A DNA stretch of 18,858 bases from Bacillota bacterium (lineage in GTDB: Bacteria; Bacillota; Clostridia; Peptostreptococcales; Anaerovoracaceae): contig JAEENW010000062.1 in NCBI GenBank assembly GCA_016283945.1, positions 1 through 18,858 on the forward strand, given 5' to 3'. Shown here piece by piece: positions 7,162-15,016 of the stretch. The position numbers and the translations under genes are program-made. Every line of letters starts with the position of its first letter. Positions within the stretch are counted from its first letter, which is position 1. The notes under the pieces were generated by a model. That model saw nothing but the letters and a program-made list of their open reading frames with translations, searched no databases and had not been told where the DNA came from.

Positions 7162-8673
7162 TCAGCCCAGATAAAGGTTGTTCGAGGAGAACTCGGGATC
7201 GCAGGTAGCGTCTATGCCCAGGTCGTGGAAGATCTGCGCGTCCTGTTCGCTGAGTATCGCCGTGCAGTGAGCCTTGCAGCCGGCGAGCAGGGGCAGCTTT
7301 TCCAGGGCCATCGCGGCCATCGGGTTGATCGCCGCGGAAATTGTCAGCGCGGAGAGTATCTCCTCCACGTTCAGCGTGGCCTTGGCGCGGTGCAGTATGT
7401 CGGTCTTGAGGTGCTGAATGGTCTTCAGGATGTCCGGGGAGATCAGCAGGACCTCGTCCGGGAAGTTGGACAGCACCTTGATGGCGTTGAGCAGCAGGGC
7501 GGCTCCGGCGACCATCCTGCGCGAGCTGCGCCCGGTGACGATCTTTCCGTCGGGGAGCTCGAGGGCCATGACGATGACGTTCTCGTACTTCTTGTCGAGG
7601 GAGCGCTTGTACTCGGCGTAATCCCTCGCGGGCTGGACGACCGCCCTGTCCTCGGGCCTGCACTCGACCTCGTCCATGAGCAGCTTGGCGCGCTCGAAGG
7701 ATTTCTGCTCGATGACGCCCTTCTTGAAGTCCACCTGCGCGAGCAGGTAGCGCCTTATGATCTCCTGGCGGGACGCCTCGCGGCAGGCCTCGTCGTCTGT
7801 GATGCAGAAGCCCGCGCGGTTTACGCCCATGTCGGTGGGCGACTTGTACTCGCAGGGGGCACCGGTGATCTTCTCGATGATCCTCCTGACGACGGGGAAG
7901 ATCTCCATGTCGCGGTTGTAGTTGACCGCGGGGACCCCGTAGGCGTCGAGGTGGAAGCTGTCTATCTGGTTGAAGTCCTGGAGGTCGACGGTCGCGGCCT
8001 CGTAGGCGATGTTCACGGGATGCTTGAGCGAGAGGTTCCAGATCGGGAAGGTCTCGAACTTGGCGTAGCGGGCTTTGACCCCGTGCAGGTTCTCGTGATA
8101 GAGCTGCGAGAGGCAGGTCGCGAGCTTGCCGGAGCCCGGGCCGGGGCCGTTGACGACCACGAGGGGCTTGGTGACCTCGATGTAGGGGTTCTGGCCGTAG
8201 CCCTCGTCGCTCACGATGGTGTCGACGTCGGTCGGGTAGCCCTTGGTGTGGTAGTGCTTGTAGGTCCTGATGCCGCGGCGCTCGAGCTTTGTGATGAAGG
8301 AGTTGACCGCGGGCTGGTCCTGGTAGCGGGTGATGACTACGCTGTTGATCTCCAGGTCGTAGGAGCGGAACATGTCGATGAGCCGCATTACCTCCAGGTC
8401 ATAGGTGATGCCGAAGTCCTGGCGGGTCTTGTTCGTAAGTATGTCGCCGGCGTACACGGGGATGATGATCTCCGCGTGGTCCTTCATGCGGGCGAGAAGC
8501 TTGATCTTGGCGTTCTCGTCGAAGCCGGGGAGCACCCTGGCCGCGTGCTTGTCCTGCACCAGCTTGCCTCCGAACTCGAGGTAGAGCCTCTCTCCGTGGC
8601 AATCGTTGATCCTCTCCAGTATATATTTCGACTGTTCCTCGAGGTATTTCTCAGCGTCAAATCCGATCTTCAT
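7162..8673 (-). CDS. UPF0371 / DUF1846 family protein
   Basis: This 503-residue cytoplasmic protein is close to the usual family length of about 500. It shows the family text from its start (MKIGFDAEKYLEEQSKYILER) and further on: LYLEFGGKL, DHARVLPGF-like AARVLPGFD, NKTRQDFGITYDLEVMRLID, VVITRY, GYPTD, VVVNGPGPGSGKLATCLSQLYHE and SPTDMGVNRAGF. The GPGPGSGK segment (about 173-180) resembles a phosphate-binding glycine-rich loop and is the most conserved part. No signal peptide or membrane segment is visible. The biochemical role of UPF0371 is not established. The start has GGGAG about 9 bases upstream. The next gene on this strand is the SLH protein, possibly by read-through transcription, though no functional link is evident. 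Confidence 0.92.
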   Translation of the reverse strand: MKIGFDAEKYLEEQSKYILERINDCHGERLYLEFGGKLVQDKHAARVLPGFDENAKIKLLARMKDHAEIIIPVYAGDILTNKTRQDFGITYDLEVMRLIDMFRSYDLEINSVVITRYQDQPAVNSFITKLERRGIRTYKHYHTKGYPTDVDTIVSDEGYGQNPYIEVTKPLVVVNGPGPGSGKLATCLSQLYHENLHGVKARYAKFETFPIWNLSLKHPVNIAYEAATVDLQDFNQIDSFHLDAYGVPAVNYNRDMEIFPVVRRIIEKITGAPCEYKSPTDMGVNRAGFCITDDEACREASRQEIIRRYLLAQVDFKKGVIEQKSFERAKLLMDEVECRPEDRAVVQPARDYAEYKRSLDKKYENVIVMALELPDGKIVTGRSSRRMVAGAALLLNAIKVLSNFPDEVLLISPDILKTIQHLKTDILHRAKATLNVEEILSALTISAAINPMAAMALEKLPLLAGCKAHCTAILSEQDAQIFHDLGIDATCDPEFSSNNLYLG

Positions 8674-8703
8674 AAAAAATCTCCCGCCTCATGAGCGATG
8701 TCC

Positions 8704-8744
8704 CATACATATGTAAGTATAGCAAAATGACGCGGCCTATTCCA
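8704..8744 (-). promoter_or_regulatory. Candidate promoter and palindrome upstream of the UPF0371 gene
   Basis: On the minus strand TATACT (8721-8716) could be a -10 element; the -35 position (TGGAAT, 8744-8739) is poor. A perfect 10-bp palindrome TACATATGTA at 8706-8715 lies just downstream, where a repressor could act. This AT-rich patch stands out in GC-rich surroundings. Promoter strength and regulation are inferred. Confidence 0.35.
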
Positions 8745-8798
8745 GCATGAAAGAGCAAATGCGGGGGCAAAATCGCTGGAAATATTTGTAATGCGGCC

Positions 8799-8842
8799 TT
8801 GCGCGGGGCGCCTTGCAAATGGTAATATTTAGCAAAAGGAGG
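8799..8842 (+). promoter_or_regulatory. Candidate promoter and ribosome site of the SLH/large surface protein operon
   Basis: TTGCGC (8799-8804), an 18-base spacer and TAATAT (8823-8828) form a weak promoter. They are followed by a strong ribosome site AAAGGAGG (8835-8842), 10 bases before the ATG at 8853. If this -10 is right, the leader is very short. The ribosome site is clear; the promoter is tentative. Confidence 0.4.
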
Positions 8843-8852
8843 TTGGGAATAT

Positions 8853-10139
8853 ATGGGAATTGTGAAGAGATGGACGGTCCCGGCGCGCGGCGCGGGGAGG
8901 CGTCCGGAAGGGGAGAAGGCGCCGGCATCCCGGAGGCTCAGGCTGCAGCTGAAGGCGCTGGCGGCCGTGATGGCGGTGCTGCTTGGCGCGCGGACGCCCC
9001 TCGTATGGGAGGCGCACGCGCAGGCAGGCTTCTTCGACGTGCCCGGGGGTGCGTGGTACGCGGAGCTCCTGGAGGAGGCTGCGGCGTCAGGCAGGGTCCG
9101 CGGCTACGAGGACGGAAGCTTCAGGCCGGACCGCGAGCTCAGCTTCGGGGAGTTTCTCGCCATGATGACGGGGCAGAGGACAGCGGAGTACTCGGGCGGC
9201 TTCGAGCACTGGGCGACGGGGCACTACGCCTACGCCGCGGGGCAGGGCTGGATCAGCGAGGGGCGCTTCCCGGCGAGGAAGCTGCCGTCGGGGATCAGCA
9301 GGAGGGAGATGGCTCTGATCGCCGCGGCGGCCGCGGAGAGCGCGGGGCTCGCTCCCGACCCTCTGCCGCGCTACATCTATACGGACATGGATAGCTCGGA
9401 CAGCGCCGAGAGGGCGGTCTCCCTGTGCACGGCTCTGGGGATACTCAACGGCTACGAGGACGGGAGCTTCAGGCCTGACGGGGCGCTGAGGCGCTGCGAG
9501 GCCTTGAAGGTCGTGATGAGCTGGGAGAAGGCGCTGGAGAGAGCCGCGGCAGTTCAGGCGCCGGATCATGCGGCTGTGAGCGGAGTCGTGTACGGAGGCG
9601 CCGCGGAAGCGGATCCTCAGGCAGGGACTCCGGGACAGGGCGGCGCAGGCGAGGTATCTCAGGGCGCGCCTGCCCTGGGACTGGACGCTCTGCGCGCGCT
9701 TGCGGAGGCGGCGCGCAGCGTGCGCTGCGAGAGGGACGGCAGACGCTTCAGCGTAAGCTTTGAGCCGCCCGCCGCGGCGGCTCCCGGTTCCGGGCTCGAA
9801 TTCAGCCTGCGCTTCCTTCTGTACGGCTCGGAAGAGGAGGGCAGGGACCAGCTGCTCTGGTACGAGTACGGAAAGGATACGCCGGACTGGGCGGCGGACG
9901 AGCTCCGGCCGGAGGAAGGCAGGATAACGGTGCCGCTCAAGGGGATCTCGAGCCTTGACGGAAGGGAGTTCGTGCTCGTGACGCGGCTCAGCCGCGAGGC
10001 GGACCGCGCCGACGGATACGAGCTGAGCTTCAGGTGGGAGAACGGAGCGGGCCGCCTCGCGCGGGCCAAGGGCCCGGGCGGCGCGGAAATCGCGCCGCCG
10101 CTGAGCGGCGAAGACGCCGGGAGGATGTTCCTATGGTGA
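8853..10139 (+). CDS. Secreted SLH-domain surface protein, first gene of the surface operon
   Basis: This is a 428-residue protein. The N-terminus has an unusually long basic, polar stretch (about 30 residues) before the hydrophobic core LKALAAVMAVLLG, with likely cleavage after AHA near residue 56. Three SLH-type repeats follow: about 58-108 (FFDVPGGAWYAELLEEAA, GYEDGSFRPD), 115-165 (HWATGHYAYAAGQGWISEG, ISRREMALIAA) and 176-228 (IYTDMDSSDSAERAVSLC, GYEDGSFRPD). A Gly/Ala/Gln linker spans about 235-270. The last 150 residues are a beta-rich domain I do not recognise (FSVSFEPPAAAAPGSG, LLWYEYGKDTPDWA, LDGREFVLVTRLSR). The wall-binding repeats place it on the cell surface. Its TGA (10137-10139) overlaps the ATG (10133) of the large secreted protein, so the two are translationally coupled and probably act together. 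Confidence 0.87.
   Translation: MGIVKRWTVPARGAGRRPEGEKAPASRRLRLQLKALAAVMAVLLGARTPLVWEAHAQAGFFDVPGGAWYAELLEEAAASGRVRGYEDGSFRPDRELSFGEFLAMMTGQRTAEYSGGFEHWATGHYAYAAGQGWISEGRFPARKLPSGISRREMALIAAAAAESAGLAPDPLPRYIYTDMDSSDSAERAVSLCTALGILNGYEDGSFRPDGALRRCEALKVVMSWEKALERAAAVQAPDHAAVSGVVYGGAAEADPQAGTPGQGGAGEVSQGAPALGLDALRALAEAARSVRCERDGRRFSVSFEPPAAAAPGSGLEFSLRFLLYGSEEEGRDQLLWYEYGKDTPDWAADELRPEEGRITVPLKGISSLDGREFVLVTRLSREADRADGYELSFRWENGAGRLARAKGPGGAEIAPPLSGEDAGRMFLW
9102..9478 (+). repeat. Two near-identical 29-bp direct repeats within the SLH region
   Basis: The copies at 9102-9130 and 9450-9478 both encode GYEDGSFRPD and differ at 2 of 29 bases by my alignment. They lie in the first and third SLH repeats. 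Such similarity at DNA level could allow recombination that removes one repeat, although it may simply reflect strong protein and codon constraint. Confidence 0.7.
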
Positions 10140-10345
10140 CGAAGAAAAGCAAAGCGCTGCGCAGGGCAGCGGTATCGCTCATCGCGGCGCTCGCGCTTGC
10201 CGGACCCGCTTACGCGGAGACCGGGGCCACATACACGGAGGAGGAGCGCAGCGCGCGCGTGCGCCTGGAGAATTCCGTCGAGATGTGGCACTACAGCGGG
10301 AGCTACTGGATGGCAATGTTCGACGCCAGCACGGAGAAGATCTAA
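10133..10345 (+). CDS. Large secreted surface protein, N-terminal fragment (signal peptide) ending at an in-frame TAA
   Basis: The ATG at 10133 overlaps the end of the SLH gene by 7 bases and is preceded by GGGAGG. The 70 residues start with a good signal peptide (basic VTKKSKALRR, core AAVSLIAALALAG, cleavage after AYA near residue 28). The mature start is ETGATYTEEERSARVRLENS, with HYSGSYWMAMFDAS after it. The frame hits TAA at 10343-10345 directly after STEKI. It then stays open in the same frame without another stop to 14872. A 43-residue exported peptide is an unlikely natural product. This is best read as the true N-terminus of the 1579-codon protein that follows, broken by a nonsense codon or a sequence error. 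Confidence 0.75.
   Translation: MVTKKSKALRRAAVSLIAALALAGPAYAETGATYTEEERSARVRLENSVEMWHYSGSYWMAMFDASTEKI
10343..10345 (+). other. In-frame TAA inside the large surface-protein reading frame
   Basis: Codon 71 of the frame starting at 10133 is TAA. Codons 72-110 (from GSRVAGGDVGDYLQEEG onward) are open and join the long frame listed from GTG 10463. The downstream part has no signal peptide, so the export signal and the mature protein are separated by this stop. Confidence 0.85.
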
Positions 10346-10462
10346 GGCAGCCGCGTCGCGGGCGGCGACGTAGGCGATTACCTTCAGGAGGAGGGGATAT
10401 CGCTCTCATACGGAGCTGTCTGGCCGGCCGAGGTCGCGGAGGCGCTGAGCGGCGGGGGCTCG

Positions 10463-13400
10463 GTGCGCTCGGTCCGCTTCTTCCCCGCCGGAGCTCTTCC
10501 GCTGAGCTCGCTCTTCAGCGCGGAGAGCCTCGCGGATCCGGGGCTCGAGGCGGACGGAGATGGCTTCAGCTTCTCGCTCTGCCCGAAGCCCGAGTTCAGC
10601 CCCTGGCTCTACAGCGACTTCGTGGACGGCTACTCGAAGCCCTTCGCGCTCGTCTCGCGCGAGCGGGGCTACGATCTTTACTCGGTCTTCGGCAACGGCA
10701 GGAGCGCCGCCAAGGGCTGGGGCCTCTTCGACGCCTCGGCGCCGGGGCGCGTGATCTCGCCCTACATCCATCCCTCGATGATAGCGGACCGCAGCGGGGC
10801 GCTCAAGCCCGGCTTCAGCGTAAGACTCGAGAGCTCAACGCGGGACTCCTCTGGCTTCTCTATCGGCTCGGGGACCTTCGCGGGCGGAGGCGCGATAGGA
10901 TATCTCTTCGAGTTCCCCGTGATCGCGGAGATCAGCTACACCGCTCTCGTCCCCGCCGTTCAGCCTCCCGCGGGGCCGGACGCGGGGCAGAGCGCCCCCG
11001 GGGCAGGACAGCCCGGCGCGGAAACTGAGCCGCAGACGGGACAGACTCCTCCCGAGGCCGAGCCACCGGAAGGAGGGATAAGCGCGGTCTACGCGATGCT
11101 GGACGCGCCGATGGTCAGCTACGAAGGCCATTCGGTGAGCGTATTCGACGTATCCGAATTCGCGCTGGGCACGGACAGGATCAGCGCGGAGAGGGCTTAC
11201 GGCGACAGGCTCGCGAGGAACAGCTTCAGCTTCTCCTCGCCCTCCGCGGCTGAACTCAGGCGACTCAGCCGCACGGAGGCGAGGCTCAGCTTCCGCCAGG
11301 CGGGAGAGTTTACCATAGGCCTGAGCGTGACCGCCGGCGGCATGGAGGAGAGGGTGAACAGCCCTATCGAGATACGCCGCACCCCGAGCGTCTCGGCGTC
11401 GCTGTCGGGGAGCCAGAAGCAGAACCGCAGGCAGCTGCTGCAGATCAGCGCAGCGCAGGATCCGGATCATCCCGTCACGGAGCTCATGATAGTTATAAGC
11501 AGCTCCGCGGACGGGGACATCGCGCGCATCGAGAGAAGCCGCGCGCCCGGCGGGGCGCTCATGCCCGCCGGCTCTTCCACGGTCTCAGGCGGGATCTTCT
11601 GCCGCGCGCCGGAGGACGCGGGCAGCGACGAACTCTTCTTCATCGCGGAGCTCGAGTTCCTCACGAAATACGCTCAGGACAGGACGCTCGATTACCGCGT
11701 GACGGTGCGCGACGACCGCGGCCGCACGTCGGACTGCAGAGGCAGCTTCAGAGTCGAGGCGGACAGGGCGCCGGAGGCGAGGATAGGCATCGCGGAGCGC
11801 TATTTCCGAGAGCCCGGGACGAACATCGCGCTCATCGAGCTCAGCGATGCGAGCGAGGGCGACGGGGACGGGCTCGCGCGCGAATGGTGGCTCGATCCCG
11901 GGACGGGGGACTTCGTCAGAGCGTCGCAGATCCCGGGCTTCCGGGATCTGAGCCTCGGGAGCGGCCAGAGGATACTCGTCCCCAAGGAGGGCGTGGGCGA
12001 GTTCAGGGCGGCGCTCAGCGTGACGGAGCTCTGGGCTGAGGAGACGCTTCCTGAGTTCGTGAGCGACGCGGACAGGCTGAGCTCCCGCGCGGAGGCTTCG
12101 TCGCTCGTGGACAACGTGGCGCCGGTCGTGAGCCTCGGACTGCGCGCGGCTCCCTCCGCGGAGCTTCTGCTGCTCTGCCCGCCCGGAGAGCTCGCGGCGG
12201 TCAGGAGCCGGATCCCCGCGCTTGAGGCAGCCCTGATCGAGGTGGGATTCGAGCCGGAGATCTCGGCCGAGGCGTCCCTTCGCGAGGGTGAGGAGGAGTC
12301 CGGAAGGGTGCAGAAGCTTCCGCAGGTCAACGAGACCTCGCTCGTCACCGGCGGCGGTACGCGCTACGGCTACCAGGTCATGGTCTCGCCCTTCTGGGGC
12401 GTGAAAGGCGGGATGGACGGGCGCCTCATGGGCTCGCAGTCCGCGGTGACCGCGGATATCCGCCGCGTCTACTCCATGAAGTCGTCGGTGCGCCTGCTCG
12501 ATGACGACGACCCAACGGTGAGCCGCTACGGGCGCTGCGCGCCGTTCACGCTCACCGCGAGCTCGACCGGTATAGGAAGGGACGGCGCGGCGGGCTCGCT
12601 CCCCGAGGCTGGCACGGTGCTCTGGCGCACGGTCATAGGCGCGGACAGCCTCCCGCCGGGAAGCGATCTCTCCAAAGCGCGCTTCGCGCACGACGAGGAG
12701 GGGCTCTGGCTCTATCTCATCTGCGGCGGCAGGACCCTGCTCTTCGACAAGGAGAGCGGCGCGCTCATCGGCTCCCTCGCGGGGGAGCTAGGCCTGCTGA
12801 ACAGCGCGCGGGACGGCGCGGTCTACAGCGTCACGGAGCGGGGCGTCGTCAAGGCCTCGCTGTCGGACGGGAGCGTGAGGCTCGTCGCGCCCGCGAACGC
12901 TTTTACGGGCTTCGGCTGCGGGCGCATGCTCGGCGGCAGGCTCTGCTTCGCCGCGGTCAGGGACGGGGGGCTCGCGAGAGCCCGCTTCGACCCGCGCAGC
13001 GAAAGCCTGGAGCTCGAGCCTCTGGGCAGCCCCGCCGCGGGGCTCATCTGCGCGGGCATGGGCTCCGACGGGAGGCTGGTCTTCGCGGGGGAGTTCGGCG
13101 GCGCTCTCTGGTGGAACGCGGACGGGAGCCGGGGCGAGCTCGCCGGCAGCCCGAAGGGCAGGCTCGGCTCCGCCGCCCCGGTGAGGGATCCCTCGGGCAG
13201 GATATCCCAGCTCGTCACCGTTACTTACAGCAGCTCTTCGGACAGCAGCCGCTGCTGGCTGAACTACTACGGCCTGGACGACGGGAGCTTCAGGAGCCAT
13301 TCAAGCAGCCATCCCGGCCGGGAGCCCTACGACGCTTCGATAATAAGCTACGCGGCGCTCAGCGACGCGGGAAGCCTCGTGAGGTTCTCGAGCGGGTCCC

Positions 13401-14872
13401 TGTACGAGGACGAGATCTGGCCGGGCATGGGAAACACGAGGCCCAAATACTACTCGCTCGCGGTCCCGGGCGGAAGGGAGAGCGAGCGCGGCGGCGTGCT
13501 CACCGGAGGCCTTGCGGCGGGGCACAGCGCGGGCTTCGTCGACGGAGGCCTGATCTGCATGAGCACTGCCCTCAGGTCCAGCCTCTGTCACCAGTTCACG
13601 GCGATAAGCGAGACCGGGGAGGCCGAGGCGGAGCGCCTCATGGCGAAGCGCCTCAGCGGGAGCGCGGATTACACGCTCTGCTGCAGAGTGAGGAGCGCTG
13701 AGGACATATCGGAGCTCGCCCGCCTCATAGCGGAGGCGGGCGGCGCTCCTGATCTCAGCGCCTTCAGCGTCATCCGCGAGGAGTCGAGGCTCCGGCCTTC
13801 CGGCTCCGGACAGGAGCAGCGCAGCTTCCTCAAGGGGGAGCTCGTGAGCTATGAGCTTTTCTACAGCGACTACGAGGGAGATCCCTCCGCAGCTTCGTTC
13901 TGGCGCTACACGCACGAGCCGCTGAACGACGGGCTCTTCGAGCTGGACGGGCAGATCCTAAGCTCGCCCGTGCGCCGCTTCTACAAGGACGGGCGCTACA
14001 CGCTCGAGCACTGGCAGCGCGACGAGGCGGGCTCCTTCAGCAGGGATTCAAACGTCGTCCGTGTGAGCTTCCTCGTCAGCGGAAGCCTCGCGGGAAGGCC
14101 CTTCATCGAGAGCATGAGGCTGCTTCCGGCGCGCGTGGAGGAGGGCGATCCCTTCAGGATCGAGGTAAAGGCCGGAGACAGCGCCGGCTCGGAGCTCCGG
14201 CTCGAGCTCAGGATCTACAGGAACGGTGAGCTCTTCGATCAGGGCTCGCGCTCTGGCCTCATCCCGGGCGTGGATGGGGAGTATCCGGCGGTCAGCTTCG
14301 GTCCGTCATCCCCTGCAAAGGCGGGCGAGTACAGGGCCGTGGCCAGGGTCTACAGCGCTCATGGCGCGGGCGAGGCCGAGCTGAGCTTCACCGTCGTCCA
14401 GAAGCGTAGCGTCCACGGCAGGGTGAGGCACACCGATGAGTGGGACGCGAACCGCAGGCGCTACAACCTCGCGCGCTGCGGCAGCGAGGGCGCGGTCCTG
14501 AACGTGGGCTTCGAGGACTACGCCGCGCAGCCGCAGCCCAGGCTGAGAGGGGAGAACGTCTTCTGGCCCGGCGAGCGGCTGGAGCTCAGAGCTTCGGTCG
14601 GCGGCGACCCGCTTCACGTGAGGGCTGAGCTAAGGGGCTACGGGCTCTCCGTACGCCTCAGCGACAGCGGAGAGGCCGACGCGGACGAGCGCCGCGTCTT
14701 CACAGGCTCGCTCTGGGACGAGGGGCTGCAGAGCGCCCTCTGCGCCTCGGGCGCGGAGGAGGTAGAGGTCGTGTTCACCGCGGTCTACGAGGACGAGCAG
14801 CTCAGCTTCAGCTCCTTCGTCATCTTCGACGACGAGGAGGGCGGCTACCGGCAGATAAGGCGGGAATTTTAG
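10463..14872 (+). CDS. Large secreted multidomain surface protein, body of the gene after the in-frame TAA
   Basis: The 1469 codons counted from GTG 10463 are in frame with the upstream signal-peptide fragment; the intact gene would be 1579 residues from 10133. Numbering from 10133, I see the following: a beta-rich N-terminal region with PWLYSDFVDGYSKPFALVSRE-type text (about 160-180); a Pro/Gly/Gln/Glu linker (about 280-310); Ig/PKD-like segments with SAAQDPDHPVTEL (about 440), DYRVTVRDDRGRTSDC (about 520) and VDNVAPVVSL (about 660); a likely beta-propeller of repeated short strands (about 830-1050, GGRTLLFDKESGALIGSLAG); and a C-terminal module (about 1230-1579) with DYEGDPSAASFWRYTHEPLND, YTLEHWQRDEAG, GLIPGVDGEYP, HTDEWDANRRRYN, VFWPGERLELRA and GSLWDEGLQ. 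From memory this C-terminal module recurs in very large secreted proteins of Bacillota, but I know no assigned function. It has no SLH repeat, so its anchor may be the coupled SLH protein. The GTG has no good ribosome site. Confidence 0.82.
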   Translation: MRSVRFFPAGALPLSSLFSAESLADPGLEADGDGFSFSLCPKPEFSPWLYSDFVDGYSKPFALVSRERGYDLYSVFGNGRSAAKGWGLFDASAPGRVISPYIHPSMIADRSGALKPGFSVRLESSTRDSSGFSIGSGTFAGGGAIGYLFEFPVIAEISYTALVPAVQPPAGPDAGQSAPGAGQPGAETEPQTGQTPPEAEPPEGGISAVYAMLDAPMVSYEGHSVSVFDVSEFALGTDRISAERAYGDRLARNSFSFSSPSAAELRRLSRTEARLSFRQAGEFTIGLSVTAGGMEERVNSPIEIRRTPSVSASLSGSQKQNRRQLLQISAAQDPDHPVTELMIVISSSADGDIARIERSRAPGGALMPAGSSTVSGGIFCRAPEDAGSDELFFIAELEFLTKYAQDRTLDYRVTVRDDRGRTSDCRGSFRVEADRAPEARIGIAERYFREPGTNIALIELSDASEGDGDGLAREWWLDPGTGDFVRASQIPGFRDLSLGSGQRILVPKEGVGEFRAALSVTELWAEETLPEFVSDADRLSSRAEASSLVDNVAPVVSLGLRAAPSAELLLLCPPGELAAVRSRIPALEAALIEVGFEPEISAEASLREGEEESGRVQKLPQVNETSLVTGGGTRYGYQVMVSPFWGVKGGMDGRLMGSQSAVTADIRRVYSMKSSVRLLDDDDPTVSRYGRCAPFTLTASSTGIGRDGAAGSLPEAGTVLWRTVIGADSLPPGSDLSKARFAHDEEGLWLYLICGGRTLLFDKESGALIGSLAGELGLLNSARDGAVYSVTERGVVKASLSDGSVRLVAPANAFTGFGCGRMLGGRLCFAAVRDGGLARARFDPRSESLELEPLGSPAAGLICAGMGSDGRLVFAGEFGGALWWNADGSRGELAGSPKGRLGSAAPVRDPSGRISQLVTVTYSSSSDSSRCWLNYYGLDDGSFRSHSSSHPGREPYDASIISYAALSDAGSLVRFSSGSLYEDEIWPGMGNTRPKYYSLAVPGGRESERGGVLTGGLAAGHSAGFVDGGLICMSTALRSSLCHQFTAISETGEAEAERLMAKRLSGSADYTLCCRVRSAEDISELARLIAEAGGAPDLSAFSVIREESRLRPSGSGQEQRSFLKGELVSYELFYSDYEGDPSAASFWRYTHEPLNDGLFELDGQILSSPVRRFYKDGRYTLEHWQRDEAGSFSRDSNVVRVSFLVSGSLAGRPFIESMRLLPARVEEGDPFRIEVKAGDSAGSELRLELRIYRNGELFDQGSRSGLIPGVDGEYPAVSFGPSSPAKAGEYRAVARVYSAHGAGEAELSFTVVQKRSVHGRVRHTDEWDANRRRYNLARCGSEGAVLNVGFEDYAAQPQPRLRGENVFWPGERLELRASVGGDPLHVRAELRGYGLSVRLSDSGEADADERRVFTGSLWDEGLQSALCASGAEEVEVVFTAVYEDEQLSFSSFVIFDDEEGGYRQIRREF

Positions 14873-14964
14873 GGAGGATCCCCCGGTCCACACTCGCCTG
14901 GCCGCCCGGGCAGACTCTTCCGGGGCGCTCCACCGTCCGCGGCGCGGCCTCTGCTTCTCAAACA

Positions 14965-15007
14965 TTTACAATCCCGCGCGCTTGTGCTATCATACAGCCA
15001 AAGGAGG
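14965..15007 (+). promoter_or_regulatory. Strong SigA-type promoter and ribosome site of darA
   Basis: TTTACA (14965-14970), a 17-base spacer and TATCAT (14988-14993) preceded by TGC (an extended -10) form a good promoter. It is followed closely by AAGGAGG (15001-15007), 9 bases before ATG 15017. The start of transcription would fall at about 15000, leaving a very short leader. I see no convincing terminator for the upstream large gene between 14873 and 14964. Confidence 0.8.
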
Positions 15008-15016
15008 ATAACGACC

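Noticed and set aside
6985..8694. A 569-codon plus-strand frame opposite the UPF0371 gene
   Set aside because: It runs antisense to a clearly conserved protein and has Val/Leu/Gly/Asp-rich composition typical of antisense translation of GC-rich genes.
10463..10465. GTG at 10463 as the true start of the large surface protein
   Set aside because: There is no ribosome site and no signal peptide, and the open frame continues upstream in the same phase to a TAA that follows a proper signal peptide.
11585..12691. A 368-codon minus-strand frame within the large surface gene
   Set aside because: Composition is Arg/Ala/Glu-rich with no motifs, and the sense strand encodes continuous domain-like sequence.
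14984..15016. Upstream in-frame start for darA
   Set aside because: It would overlap the -10 element of the darA promoter. ATG 15017 has a well-placed AAGGAGG and matches the family N-terminus MKL.
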